Positions 5,588 to 11,980 of a stretch of 11,980 nt of DNA are shown piece by piece. Numbering within the stretch: position 1 is the first letter of the stretch; each line of letters begins with the position of its first letter. The position numbers were made by a program, and so were the translations under genes. The stretch is from assembly GCA_937916135.1 (NCBI GenBank), contig CALFTQ010000164.1, forward strand, positions 1 through 11,980. The letters run 5' to 3'. The notes below the pieces were generated by a model, which did not search any database, was not told the DNA's origin, and worked only from the letters and a program-made list of their open reading frames with translations. This DNA comes from an uncultured Verrucomicrobiales bacterium (GTDB lineage: Bacteria; Verrucomicrobiota; Verrucomicrobiia; Verrucomicrobiales; Akkermansiaceae).

Positions 5588-7443
5588 GCTCGCTGATTCC
5601 CACAGTCTTTGATGTGCTGGTTATCGGCGGCGGCCACGCCGGCATCGAGGCCGCGCTGGCAGCCACCCGCCTGGGCGGCACCGTGGCCCTGCTCACGCAC
5701 GACCTGGATACCGTGGGGCAGATGAGCTGCAACCCCGCCATCGGCGGCCTGGCCAAGGGCCACATGGTGCGCGAGATCGATGCCCTGGGCGGCGCCATGG
5801 GCTTGAATACGGATGCCACCGCCGTGCAGTTCCGCATGTTGAATGCCTCCAAGGGCCCCAGCGTGAGGGCCCCCCGCGCCCAGTGCGACAAGAGCGCCTA
5901 CCGCGCCCGCATGAAGTGGGTGCTGGAGACCACCCCCGGCCTGCAGCTCTTCCAGGGGGACGTGGATGAAATCGTGGTGGAGCAGGGGCGCGTGGCCGGG
6001 GTCACCACCACCTGGGGCCAGCGCTTTGCGGCAAAGGCGGTGGTGCTCTGCAGCGGCACCTTCATGCGCGGCCTGCTGCATGTGGGCATGGAGCACCTGC
6101 CGGGCGGGCGCCTGGGTGGTGCTCCCAGCGGCATTTCGGCCAGTCTGGAGAAACTCGGCTTCCCCCTCCAGCGTTTCAAGACTGGCACCTCCCCGCGCAT
6201 CCTGGGCAGCAGCATCGACTTTGCCGCTTTAGAGCAGCAGCCCGGCGATACCCCGCCGCCGCTCTTCAGCTACCGCAGCACCCGGCTTCTGAGCCGCGAA
6301 ACCGAGCCGCACTGCACCCTCAACCACTTTGCCGATGCGGATTTCCGGCTCTGCCAGCTCTCCTGCGCCATCACCTACACCCACGAAGGCACGCACGATA
6401 TCATCCGCCGCAACCTGGAGCACAGCCCGCTCTTCGGCGGTGTCATCGAGGGCACCGGCCCGCGCTACTGCCCCAGCATCGAGGATAAAGTGGTGCGCTT
6501 TGCAGATAAGGAGCGGCACCAGATTTTCATCGAGCCCGAGGGTCGCAGCACGGATGAGTATTATCTGAACGGCCTCTCCAGCAGTCTGCCCTTCTTTGTG
6601 CAGCTGGAGATTGTGCACTCCATCCCCGGGCTGGAAAATGCCCGGCTCATCCGCCCCGGCTATGCGGTGGAGTATGATTTTGTGCCCCCCACCGAGCTGC
6701 AGGTGACCCTGGAGACCAAGCGCGTGCGCGGGCTTTACTTTGCCGGGCAGATCAACGGCACCAGCGGCTATGAGGAAGCCGCAGGGCAGGGCCTGCTGGC
6801 CGGGGCAAATGCCATGCTCGCCCTGCGTGGGGAAGAGCCCCTCATCCTCCGCCGCGACCAGGCCTACCTGGGCGTCATGGTCGATGACCTCGTGACCCGC
6901 GGCACGGATGAACCCTACCGCATGTTCACCAGCCGCGCCGAGATGCGCCTCCTCCTCCGCCAGGACAATGCTGACCTCCGCCTCACTCCGCTGGCTGCCC
7001 GCCTGGGCCTCGTGAGCGAGGAGCAGGGCCGCGCCGCTGAGAGCCGCCTGGCCGCCATCGGGCAGGGCGTGGCCGATGCCCGCCACCAGAAGATTGACGG
7101 CACCACGCTGGAAACCTGGCTCCGCCGCCCGGACAACGACTGGCGCTCCCTGCCGGAGCCCCTCCGCTCCCTGCATCCGGATGAGCTCTGGGAGCCCATC
7201 GCCACCGAAATTGCCTACGCCGGCCACATCGACCGCATGCGCACCGCTGCCGCCCGCCTGCAGCGCCAGGAGGATAAGAAGATACCCGCCGATATTGATT
7301 ACGCCGCCATTCCGGCCATGAAGACCGAGGCCCGCCAGCGCCTCGCCCGCGTGCGCCCCGCCACCATCGGCCAGGCCGCCCGCATCCCCGGCATCACCCC
7401 GGCAGATGTGGCCCTGCTGCTCGTCTGGCTCAAAAAACACTGA
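5584..7443 (+). CDS. mnmG: tRNA uridine-34 modification enzyme MnmG (GidA)
   Basis: FAD-dependent partner of MnmE; together they install the carboxymethylaminomethyl (cmnm) group at C5 of wobble U34 in certain tRNAs. The 619 residues match the usual length (E. coli 629). Seen in order: the dinucleotide-binding glycine motif GGGHAG (15-20), SCNPAIGG (48-55) with the conserved cysteine, the first GidA signature GPRYCPSIEDK (about 292-302), and the second signature AGQINGTSGYEEAAGQG (about 387-403). The C-terminal helical domain ends in the MnmE/tRNA-binding region (IPGITPADVALLLVWL). No key motif is missing. It is the downstream member of the holA-mnmG unit, starting within the holA stop codon. 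A poorly paired T-run/A-run inverted repeat follows the stop (7444-7469), but the next clear signal is the tRNA promoter. Confidence 0.97.
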   Translation: MSSLIPTVFDVLVIGGGHAGIEAALAATRLGGTVALLTHDLDTVGQMSCNPAIGGLAKGHMVREIDALGGAMGLNTDATAVQFRMLNASKGPSVRAPRAQCDKSAYRARMKWVLETTPGLQLFQGDVDEIVVEQGRVAGVTTTWGQRFAAKAVVLCSGTFMRGLLHVGMEHLPGGRLGGAPSGISASLEKLGFPLQRFKTGTSPRILGSSIDFAALEQQPGDTPPPLFSYRSTRLLSRETEPHCTLNHFADADFRLCQLSCAITYTHEGTHDIIRRNLEHSPLFGGVIEGTGPRYCPSIEDKVVRFADKERHQIFIEPEGRSTDEYYLNGLSSSLPFFVQLEIVHSIPGLENARLIRPGYAVEYDFVPPTELQVTLETKRVRGLYFAGQINGTSGYEEAAGQGLLAGANAMLALRGEEPLILRRDQAYLGVMVDDLVTRGTDEPYRMFTSRAEMRLLLRQDNADLRLTPLAARLGLVSEEQGRAAESRLAAIGQGVADARHQKIDGTTLETWLRRPDNDWRSLPEPLRSLHPDELWEPIATEIAYAGHIDRMRTAAARLQRQEDKKIPADIDYAAIPAMKTEARQRLARVRPATIGQAARIPGITPADVALLLVWLKKH

Positions 7444-7480
7444 TTTTTTCGCAATTTTGTAAAAAAAAGCAGGATTTGGC

Positions 7481-7509
7481 TTGACGCGGAGGGTCAAAAG
7501 GTATATACT
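7481..7509 (+). promoter_or_regulatory. Promoter of tRNA-Gln
   Basis: A near-consensus sigma70-type promoter: -35 TTGACG (7481-7486), a 17-bp spacer, and -10 TATACT (7504-7509). The predicted start is about 7516, giving a 5' leader of about 13 nt for RNase P to remove. It is the best promoter in the window and shows that the tRNA is not dependent on mnmG read-through. Confidence 0.75.
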
Positions 7510-7528
7510 CCCGCCGTTCCAAGAAAAC

Positions 7529-7600
7529 AGGGCTATGGTGTAATTGGCAACACATCGGTTTCTGGCACCGCTATTCGGGGTTCGAGTCCCTGTAGCCCTA
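7529..7600 (+). tRNA. tRNA-Gln (anticodon CTG)
   Basis: A complete cloverleaf can be drawn. The acceptor stem 7529-7535 pairs with 7593-7599 at all seven positions. The D stem is 7538-7541 with 7550-7553. The anticodon arm is 7555-7559 with 7567-7571 and a 7-nt loop in which T33 precedes CTG (7562-7564), reading CAG codons. The variable loop is 4 nt, and the T arm is 7576-7580 with 7588-7592, closing TTCGAGT. The outermost anticodon-stem pair is a T-C mismatch, the discriminator is A (7600), and CCA is not encoded. The C34 anticodon is not an MnmG substrate, so its location beside mnmG is not obviously functional. Confidence 0.93.
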
Positions 7601-7604
7601 CTTG

Positions 7605-7636
7605 AAAAGCTCACAAGTTCTGCTTGTGAGCTTTTT
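7605..7636 (+). terminator. Intrinsic terminator of tRNA-Gln
   Basis: A 13-bp perfect stem (7605-7617 with 7623-7635) with a 5-nt loop ends in a T-run (7632-7636). It starts 5 bp after the tRNA 3' end and is a strong rho-independent terminator. The symmetrical A-run on the 5' side means it could also work in the other direction. Confidence 0.9.
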
Positions 7637-7638
7637 CG

Positions 7639-7667
7639 TTTACATCAGGCCGGGTTTGTGGTAAAAA
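7639..7667 (+). promoter_or_regulatory. Candidate promoter of the rhodanese gene
   Basis: TTTACA (7639-7644) and TAAAAA (7662-7667) are 17 bp apart, and the second box is preceded by TGG, giving an extended -10 pattern as at other promoters here. The start would be about 7674, 12 nt before the ATG. The -10 box matches consensus at only four of six positions, so this is tentative; a promoter is nevertheless expected because a strong terminator precedes it. Confidence 0.4.
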
Positions 7668-7685
7668 CGGTGCCACGCGGAGAAG

Positions 7686-8168
7686 ATGAAGGATACATTC
7701 ACACAGGTGATACGGCTGGGTATCATCATGCTCATTCTGGCTTTTGTGCTGGGCTGGGCAGATGCGATTATCTTTGCGCCGCGGCGCTTGCCGGCCTGTG
7801 TGCAGGAGAAGCTGCCGGAGGGGCGCATCTGCATGGAGACGCTCTCGACCCGCCACCAGAACCGGGTGGTGTGGGTGGATGCCCGCAGCCAGGCGGATTT
7901 TGAGCTCAACCACCTCATGCTGCCGGATAACCGCATGTTCCCCATCCGCAAGGGGCCGGAGATGCAGCAGCAGATTGATGCCGCCATCGGCCGCCTGCTG
8001 GAGGCCGCAGATAATGGGGAGTGCATTGTGGTCTTCTGCACGAATGAGTGCACTGCCTCCGAGGAAATTGCCGCAGAGCTGCGCGAGCTTGGCATGCTGG
8101 AGGCCCCTATCTATGTGCTGGAGGGCGGCTGGGAGGTGCTGAAGGCCAGTGGCCTGGGCGCGGACTGA
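7686..8168 (+). CDS. Membrane-anchored rhodanese-like protein
   Basis: A 160-residue single-domain sulfurtransferase with one N-terminal membrane helix (about 9-25, IRLGIIMLILAFVLGWA) and no evident cleavage site. The catalytic domain (about 48-158) is therefore probably held at the inner membrane on the periplasmic side. Rhodanese features: VVWVDARSQADFELNHL (61-77, the substrate-binding Asp/Arg strand), IVVFC (114-118) with catalytic Cys118 in the loop CTNECTAS, and the closing motif YVLEGGWEVLK (143-153). The loop has a second cysteine four residues later (Cys122) in place of the glycine of classical loops, a pattern known in periplasmic rhodaneses; the CxxxC pair could form a disulfide. 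GGAG sits just before the ATG. The gene appears alone, between the tRNA terminator and tandem hairpins. The sulfur acceptor is unknown. Confidence 0.85.
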   Translation: MKDTFTQVIRLGIIMLILAFVLGWADAIIFAPRRLPACVQEKLPEGRICMETLSTRHQNRVVWVDARSQADFELNHLMLPDNRMFPIRKGPEMQQQIDAAIGRLLEAADNGECIVVFCTNECTASEEIAAELRELGMLEAPIYVLEGGWEVLKASGLGAD

Positions 8169-8182
8169 GCCGGAGGTGCAAT

Positions 8183-8213
8183 GTGCTTCGGAGCACGGGA
8201 CTTCAGTCCCGTA
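8183..8213. other. Two tandem hairpins after the rhodanese gene
   Basis: The first stem gtgct/agcac (8183-8187 with 8192-8196) is followed directly by acgggac/gtcccgt (8196-8202 with 8207-8213; the loop ttca may pair further). They share one base at their junction. There is no U-tract after the second stem, so intrinsic termination is doubtful; they may stabilise the 3' end of the rhodanese mRNA or be a small dispersed palindromic repeat. Confidence 0.5.
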
Positions 8214-8243
8214 AATCCTGGTGAGCTTAATTTCCGCGTTTCG

Positions 8244-8287
8244 AAAAAAAGCTTGCTCCCGCTCCCCCGGTGGGGAAGCAGGAGCAA
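8244..8287 (-). terminator. Intrinsic terminator of the DUF6941-like gene
   Basis: On the minus strand, a long hairpin (8287-8253: outer stem of about 7 bp, inner CCCC/GGGG stem, one bulge and one mismatch, 4-nt loop) is followed at once by seven T residues (complement of the A-run 8244-8250). This is a textbook rho-independent terminator 34 bp after the stop codon at 8322. The A-run precedes the hairpin on the plus strand, so it is strand-specific. Confidence 0.82.
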
Positions 8288-8321
8288 TTTCGGGAACAGA
8301 AGGTTTTCTGTATCAAGCGAC

Positions 8322-8735
8322 TCAGGCCTGCTCGCCCTGCACCATGACGAGGCGGAGGGGAGTGGAAGCCACGAGCTCACCGTCGAGGGTGATATTGATG
8401 GCGTAGGTGCCCACCTTCTCGAAGCGGAGGCCCTGGAAGTTCATGATGAGGTTGCGGGTCAGGAAGGAAGCACCCTCGGGCAGAGCGACCTTGAGGTCAC
8501 CCACGATGGGCATGCGCTCCTTGTCGAGCGGGGTGCCGTCCTCGTCCACGATGGAGATGCCGAGCTTGTGGTCGCCGGAGTCCTCGGGGGTGAGGCAGAG
8601 GCGCAGAGCCAGAGCGCAGGCGGGGTGGATGACGGGGAACTGACGGGCGAAGAGAGTATCGAAGGCGCCCTGCACGCAGAGCTTGCCCTGATAATCGGCG
8701 GCGTAGTCGCAAAGGACAGCAACTTGAATATCCAT
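8322..8735 (-). CDS. DUF6941-like small cytoplasmic protein
   Basis: A 137-residue protein without signal peptide or membrane segment. The opening (a short strand, then LCDYAADYQGKLCVQGAFDT at residues 8-27, then QFPVIHPACALALRL) matches my recollection of the DUF6941 family, whose members share an N-terminal CD-A-x-D-YQGKLx-V-x-GAFDT-like pattern; its function is not known. The remainder predicts a beta sandwich (KLGISIVDEDG, DLKVALPEG, RNLIMNFQGLRFEKVGTYAINITLDGELVASTPLRLVMV), like small immunoglobulin-type or C2-like domains. It is a single-gene unit with its own terminator and a probable promoter about 70-100 bp upstream. The family assignment is from memory and should be treated as likely rather than certain. 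Confidence 0.75.
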   Translation of the reverse strand: MDIQVAVLCDYAADYQGKLCVQGAFDTLFARQFPVIHPACALALRLCLTPEDSGDHKLGISIVDEDGTPLDKERMPIVGDLKVALPEGASFLTRNLIMNFQGLRFEKVGTYAINITLDGELVASTPLRLVMVQGEQA

Positions 8736-8777
8736 GGTATTAGTTATGTTTGGTGTTAAAGAAGGTTAATGGTGATA

Positions 8778-8791
8778 CCCCCCTGCGGGGG
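8778..8791. other. C5/G5 hairpin in the probable leader of the DUF6941-like gene
   Basis: Five C's (8778-8782) and five G's (8787-8791) enclose a 4-nt loop. It lies 43 bp before the start codon of the minus-strand gene and downstream of the candidate promoter at 8806-8833, so it would be in that gene's 5' leader. It could equally mark the end of the permease transcript, though no U-tract follows. Confidence 0.4.
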
Positions 8792-8805
8792 AAATGACTC
8801 CTCTA

Positions 8806-8833
8806 CTTCTATCACAATTCCGGTGGCTTTCAA
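8806..8833 (-). promoter_or_regulatory. Candidate promoter of the DUF6941-like gene
   Basis: On the minus strand, TTGAAA (8833-8828) and TAGAAG (8811-8806) are 16 bp apart, the latter preceded by TGA (extended -10). The -10 box is weak. Transcription would start about 8799, giving a leader of about 64 nt that contains the C5/G5 hairpin. Confidence 0.35.
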
Positions 8834-8867
8834 GCACAAAATGCACCATATGCCTATGCTGACAAAT

Positions 8868-10022
8868 TTATTTCAGAACGCGACCGATCTGGCGGTTGGC
8901 AGCCACGGTGATCGGGATGGCTGAGACCAGGACGCAGAAGAGCAGGGTGATGGAAATAAGCTGGATTTCGGGAAGGATTTCCTCCAGTGAAAGGGTGTAT
9001 TGGCCCATTTTAAAGAATTGAGTGACAATGATTTTCTGGGAATACATGAAGGTGACGATGGCAGCGGCAAAGGAGATGGCGATGAGAAGCAGGTTTTCGA
9101 TGATGAAGGCGCCCACCAGAAGTAGGGAATTGATGCCGAAACTTTTCATCAGGGTGTAGATGAATTCGTTCTGGCGGTATTCCATGCCGGCCAGGGCGGT
9201 GAGCAGAATGCCGACAATGGCAACAATGCCCAGGCAGAAGGCCGCCCGGCACTGGGTCTGGTTGCTCAGGATGATATCCATTTCCTCCAGCAGGGCTGCG
9301 GCAGAGGATACACTGCCTTCCAGACCTTCATATTTTTTGAGTCTGGTCAGGTAGCGGCAGACGCGGTTGAGGGATTCGGCATTTTCCAGATTGTTGACCT
9401 GAAGCAGCATGCGCTGGTAGCGCATACCTTGGCGGTTCTGCATGTGTTCCAGCATTTCCGGGGGGATGAGCAGCACCCCGTTCTGCATGAGGCGCATGAG
9501 CAGGTGGTCCGCCGGCAGGTGCCGCACCATGGCGGTGAAGGATTCCTGCTGCCCGTGCAGGGTGATATCTACCGGGCCGGGGGGGAGGGGGGCATCATCC
9601 ACAGGGTAGAGCAGGGTGGGGCCGCCGCTGGGGGAGAGCAGGGGCATGAACTGGGCCGCGCGGCGGAAATCGTAGGTCACGATCTGGGTGTTGTGTTTCT
9701 GGTTGACCTGGGCGTTGCCGGCCGGAATCACGGAGATGGAATCTGCCCCCAGCAGCCTGATGGTTTCGTCCCGGGAGGGGAGACAGTGTGCGGTGCTCTC
9801 CCTAGGCAGCATGAAGAAGGCGGCCACCAGGTCACCGCCGCGGCTGCGTATCTTATCGCGGATGGCTTTGGCGGAGATGACATAGCTGCCCAGGAAGCAC
9901 AGGGCACAGAGGGAGAGGAAATAAACGACCAGCACGCGGGCCAGCGGGCTGGAGGCACGCGTGAACCAGCGGTGTACCGTGTCTTTAGCGAGGTACAGAA
10001 TGGTCAAAATCAATGAGATCAT
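8868..10022 (-). CDS. FtsX/MacB-type ABC transporter permease
   Basis: A 384-residue inner-membrane protein with the four-helix layout of the FtsX/MacB/LolC class: TM1 at about 28-49, a large periplasmic domain of about 200 residues, then TM2 (about 258-279), TM3 (about 299-327) and TM4 (about 355-372). Between TM2 and TM3 is the sequence GMEYRQNEFIYTLMKSFGIN, the diverged counterpart of the family motif in which R-x-E-I-A-x-x-R-x-x-G contacts the ATPase. Such permeases do not transport through the membrane centrally but couple ATP hydrolysis to movement of the periplasmic domain. The frame is open 20 codons further upstream to 10082, but those residues (MPPAASASSALT...) are a poor fit, so I place the start at ATG 10022. 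This still overlaps the upstream ATPase gene by 38 bp. It is the last gene of the ybaB-adaptor-ATPase-permease cluster. Confidence 0.83.
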   Translation of the reverse strand: MISLILTILYLAKDTVHRWFTRASSPLARVLVVYFLSLCALCFLGSYVISAKAIRDKIRSRGGDLVAAFFMLPRESTAHCLPSRDETIRLLGADSISVIPAGNAQVNQKHNTQIVTYDFRRAAQFMPLLSPSGGPTLLYPVDDAPLPPGPVDITLHGQQESFTAMVRHLPADHLLMRLMQNGVLLIPPEMLEHMQNRQGMRYQRMLLQVNNLENAESLNRVCRYLTRLKKYEGLEGSVSSAAALLEEMDIILSNQTQCRAAFCLGIVAIVGILLTALAGMEYRQNEFIYTLMKSFGINSLLLVGAFIIENLLLIAISFAAAIVTFMYSQKIIVTQFFKMGQYTLSLEEILPEIQLISITLLFCVLVSAIPITVAANRQIGRVLK

Positions 10023-10617
10023 CTGCCAGTTCGAGGAGTCGGCTATCGTGAGTGCTGATGATGCAGATGCGGCTGGAGGCATCCTGTGTCACCAGTTTTT
10101 TGATGATGGCGGTGTTGCCGTCATCCAGGCCGGAGGTGGGTTCATCCAGCAGGATGGCGGGTGCGTTTTTCATGAGTGTGCGGGCCAGGGCAGCGCGCTG
10201 GGCCTGGCCGCCGGAAAGTTTATCGGCCCGGCGGTGGCGGAGTTTTTCCAGCCCCAGGTCGTGAATGAGGGTTTCGCAGCGGGGGAGCCATTCGCGGCGG
10301 GGGAGCATGGCCATTTCCGCTGCCAGGTGGAGGTTGCGTTCCACGCTCATGAGGGGCAGCAGATTGATGCCCTGGAACATGTACGCGACATCCCGCCGGT
10401 GGTAGAGGCGGCTGGTCACTTTCAGCCCGGTGGGGGTGATGATGCGGCCACTGCTCACCTTGAGATAGCCGGCCAGGAGCTTGAGCAGGGTGGTTTTGCC
10501 GGAGCCGGAATATCCCTTCAGCACTGTGATACCCGGTTTGAATACGTGGGAGAACCCATCGAATACCCGGACATCGCGGTTGTAAGCAAAGGAGATATTG
10601 TCGCAGATGAGTTCCAT
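9985..10617 (-). CDS. ABC transporter ATP-binding protein (MacB/LolD class)
   Basis: A 210-residue stand-alone nucleotide-binding subunit with every ATPase element intact: Walker A GYSGSGKTT (35-43), Q-loop FQG (81-83), signature LSGGQAQR (134-141), Walker B ILLDEP (155-160) followed by a D-loop GLDD, and the H-loop STHD (His190). It energises the permease encoded just downstream. The frame extends upstream to 10683, but the residues before Met 10617 overlap the adaptor gene and look non-native. Starting at 10617 leaves a 7-bp gap to the adaptor stop codon and gives the usual ABC N-terminus (MELICDNISFAYN). The length is somewhat short for the class (about 220-235) because the C-terminus ends soon after the H-loop. 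Confidence 0.92.
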   Translation of the reverse strand: MELICDNISFAYNRDVRVFDGFSHVFKPGITVLKGYSGSGKTTLLKLLAGYLKVSSGRIITPTGLKVTSRLYHRRDVAYMFQGINLLPLMSVERNLHLAAEMAMLPRREWLPRCETLIHDLGLEKLRHRRADKLSGGQAQRAALARTLMKNAPAILLDEPTSGLDDGNTAIIKKLVTQDASSRICIISTHDSRLLELADDLIDFDHSVPR

Positions 10618-10624
10618 GCTGAAG

Positions 10625-11653
10625 TCATTTTCTGCTGCGTGGGCGGATGATGATGTTGCGCTCGCCAATGAGAATGAGGTCATGCTGCGGGTAGAGCCTG
10701 GCTATGAGCTGCTCCCAGTTTTCACATTCGGCGGCTTCCGGGTGGGCAATGAGCTCCAGCTTGCTTACATACTGTACGTTGTCCCCGGCATCATACACCA
10801 GGCGGGCCTTGGCGTGGCTGCCCAGCATTTTGTAGGCTGTTTCCTTATCTGCCTCCGGCACTTTGAAGAAATACACCAGCATATCACCCTCTCCGGTGTT
10901 GCTCCGTTCCACCTGGCGGTGGGAGAAACGCCCCGTGAGCAATTTGCCTTCCGGCAGGTCAATGGAGACGCTGAAATTGTTTTCCGGCAGCTGGGTGAGC
11001 TCAGCCTTGCTCAGGTTGATGGTGATGTAGAAGGCGGAGTCATCACAGATGGAGACAAAGGGGCGCCCCGGCAGATTCAGGTACTCGAAGGGCTGGGCGG
11101 GATCCTTGGGCAGGGGGAAATGATATTGCAGGCGCCCCGCGAAGGGCATCCTGAGCGTGAGTTTGGCGTGGCTGCGTTCAAACTCCTGTTGCATGATGCG
11201 CGGGGCATTTTCCATTTCCCGCCTGAACAGGGCAGCGCGGGCCTCTATATCGCGCAGAGATGCCTCCGTAGGCGGCATGTCATCTGCCCCCATGTTGGTG
11301 GCATAGCGGCGTTCGCGGGGTGAGAGGTTCAGGTAGAACTGCACTTTGCTGCGCTGAACCTCCAGTTTCCGGAGTTCATCGCGCAGGCGCAGTTCTTCGC
11401 GTGCCATTTTGAGCTCCAGTTCTTCTTTTTCCTGGGCGGTGCGTTCCTCGTTCAACACGGCGATGACGGCGCCGGCTTCCTGGTGGCGGGTGGCATCTGC
11501 CAGGCGGGTGACGATACCGTTTTCCAGGGTAAGCGAGGTGGCCTGCTCGGGCACAATCTTGGCCGGCAGCAGGGCAATTTGCACGGGTTCGGCGTGCAAC
11601 AGTGGTGCAACTGCAACCAGCCAGGTGGCGGGGAAGAATGAGCTGCGCTTCAT
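10625..11653 (-). CDS. Periplasmic adaptor (membrane fusion) protein of the ABC system
   Basis: A 342-residue exported protein with a signal peptide (about 1-21, cleavage after LLHA). The layout is that of MacA/HlyD-type adaptors. A first half-barrel, residues about 38-68, includes ENGIVTRLADATRHQEAGAVIAVLN, the lipoyl-like strand pair. A charged helical hairpin covers about 69-165 (rich in Glu, Arg and Lys, with long heptad-like stretches such as EKEELELKMAREELRLRDEL). The second half-barrel begins at LTLRMPFAGRL, and beta domains follow (about 195-310). There is no N-terminal membrane anchor other than the signal peptide, nor an obvious lipobox. It should link the permease to the outer membrane, but no TolC-like gene lies in the window. 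It starts 23 bp after ybaB and is 7 bp upstream of the ATPase. Family membership rests on architecture and operon context rather than a strong motif. Confidence 0.72.
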   Translation of the reverse strand: MKRSSFFPATWLVAVAPLLHAEPVQIALLPAKIVPEQATSLTLENGIVTRLADATRHQEAGAVIAVLNEERTAQEKEELELKMAREELRLRDELRKLEVQRSKVQFYLNLSPRERRYATNMGADDMPPTEASLRDIEARAALFRREMENAPRIMQQEFERSHAKLTLRMPFAGRLQYHFPLPKDPAQPFEYLNLPGRPFVSICDDSAFYITINLSKAELTQLPENNFSVSIDLPEGKLLTGRFSHRQVERSNTGEGDMLVYFFKVPEADKETAYKMLGSHAKARLVYDAGDNVQYVSKLELIAHPEAAECENWEQLIARLYPQHDLILIGERNIIIRPRSRK

Positions 11654-11676
11654 CTCGGGGGGTGCTTGCTGACTGC

Positions 11677-11979
11677 TTACATGGGGAAGCCCAGCCCGCC
11701 GGTCACTTTGCGCATTTCGGCTTCGGCCATGTTCTTGGCGCCGTTCAGGGCGTCCTGCACGGCTTTGAGCACCAGGCTCTGGAGGAATTCGGCATCATCC
11801 GGGTCCACTACGGCGGGGTCGATGCTCAGGGCCTTGATCATGCCGGTGCCATCGGCTGTGGCTTTGATTTTGCCGCCGGCAGTTTCAGCGGTGAATTCCT
11901 TTTCGGCCAGTCGGGCCTGTGCCTGGGCCATGTTGGCCTGCATGGCCTGGGCTTGCTTCATGAGTTTCTGCAGGTTCAT
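11677..11979 (-). CDS. ybaB: YbaB/EbfC family nucleoid-associated protein
   Basis: A 100-residue DNA-binding protein of the YbaB/EbfC family, small dimeric proteins that coat DNA without strong sequence preference. The start MNLQKLMKQAQAMQANMAQAQARL is the diagnostic N-terminal helix, followed by the central sheet (FTAETAGGKIKATADGTGMIKALSIDP) and a C-terminal helix (SLVLKAVQDALNGAKNMAEAEM); the protein ends in GGLGFPM, close to family homologues. In many bacteria ybaB sits between dnaX and recR; here the downstream neighbours are an ABC transport cluster, and the upstream gene is beyond the edge. The start codon lies one base inside the right edge, so the promoter or upstream coupling cannot be seen. 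Confidence 0.95.
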   Translation of the reverse strand: MNLQKLMKQAQAMQANMAQAQARLAEKEFTAETAGGKIKATADGTGMIKALSIDPAVVDPDDAEFLQSLVLKAVQDALNGAKNMAEAEMRKVTGGLGFPM

Positions 11980-11980
11980 A

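Noticed and set aside
7444..7469. Intrinsic terminator after mnmG
   Set aside because: Only an A-run and T-run could pair, with no GC stem, so a rho-independent terminator cannot be supported.
6229..7614. Long minus-strand frame antisense to mnmG and through the tRNA
   Set aside because: It is antisense to a strongly conserved gene and covers the tRNA and its promoter, so coding is implausible.
8181..8759. Plus-strand frame of 192 codons after the rhodanese gene
   Set aside because: It is antisense to the DUF6941-like gene and its first part contains the hairpins and terminator; composition is Gly/Glu/Val-rich as expected of a shadow.
9585..9602. G-rich run in the permease gene as a phase-variable tract or quadruplex
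   Set aside because: Runs are interrupted and encode an ordinary Pro-rich turn (PLPPGP) in the periplasmic domain, so there is no evidence for switching.

Overview
The window looks like a chromosomal segment of a Verrucomicrobiota bacterium, most likely Akkermansia or a close relative. This is an inference. It rests on GC-rich coding sequence with sharply A/T-rich promoters, almost no Shine-Dalgarno sequences, several secreted proteins of lineage-restricted type, a NahK-like N-acetylhexosamine kinase that would suit a mucin-sugar lifestyle, and a DUF6941-like protein. I see no phage genes, transposase, CRISPR array or rRNA. Most of the window is ordinary housekeeping and envelope sequence. 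The least ordinary part is the non-coding DNA in the first 1.4 kb.

Layout from left to right. Bases 1-182 hold part of a repeat element and the promoter of a secreted thioredoxin-like protein (183-1142, +). Between that gene and the next, convergent gene (1419) lies a roughly 200-bp near-complete palindrome (1173-1377). Its outer arms are two inverted copies of a 44-45 bp repeat, and a third copy sits at 67-111. Next is a minus-strand operon transcribed from about 4380: a secreted protein of unknown function (3536-4354), a NahK-like sugar 1-kinase (2357-3502), and a second secreted unknown protein whose start codon overlaps the kinase stop codon (1419-2357). Transcribed divergently from it is the plus-strand pair holA-mnmG (DNA polymerase III delta subunit; tRNA wobble-uridine modification enzyme), which overlap by 4 bp. 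A tRNA-Gln(CTG) with its own near-consensus promoter and a strong intrinsic terminator follows, then a membrane-anchored rhodanese (7686-8168, +).

The right-hand third is on the minus strand. A small DUF6941-like protein (8322-8735) has its own terminator (8244-8287). Upstream of it is a compact cluster that reads ybaB, periplasmic adaptor, ABC ATPase, FtsX/MacB-like permease (11979 down to 8868). The last three form a MacAB-like tripartite system without an outer-membrane channel gene in the window. The ATPase and permease genes overlap by about 38 bp.

How the genes relate: holA and mnmG are housekeeping genes of replication and translation. The kinase operon probably joins a cytoplasmic amino-sugar phosphorylation step to two exported proteins of unknown role. 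The adaptor, ATPase and permease should work as one inner-membrane/periplasm machine. The most interesting undescribed item is the palindromic repeat family. Its pairing pattern is rich in G-U-type positions when read as plus-strand RNA, which suggests the transcript may fold.
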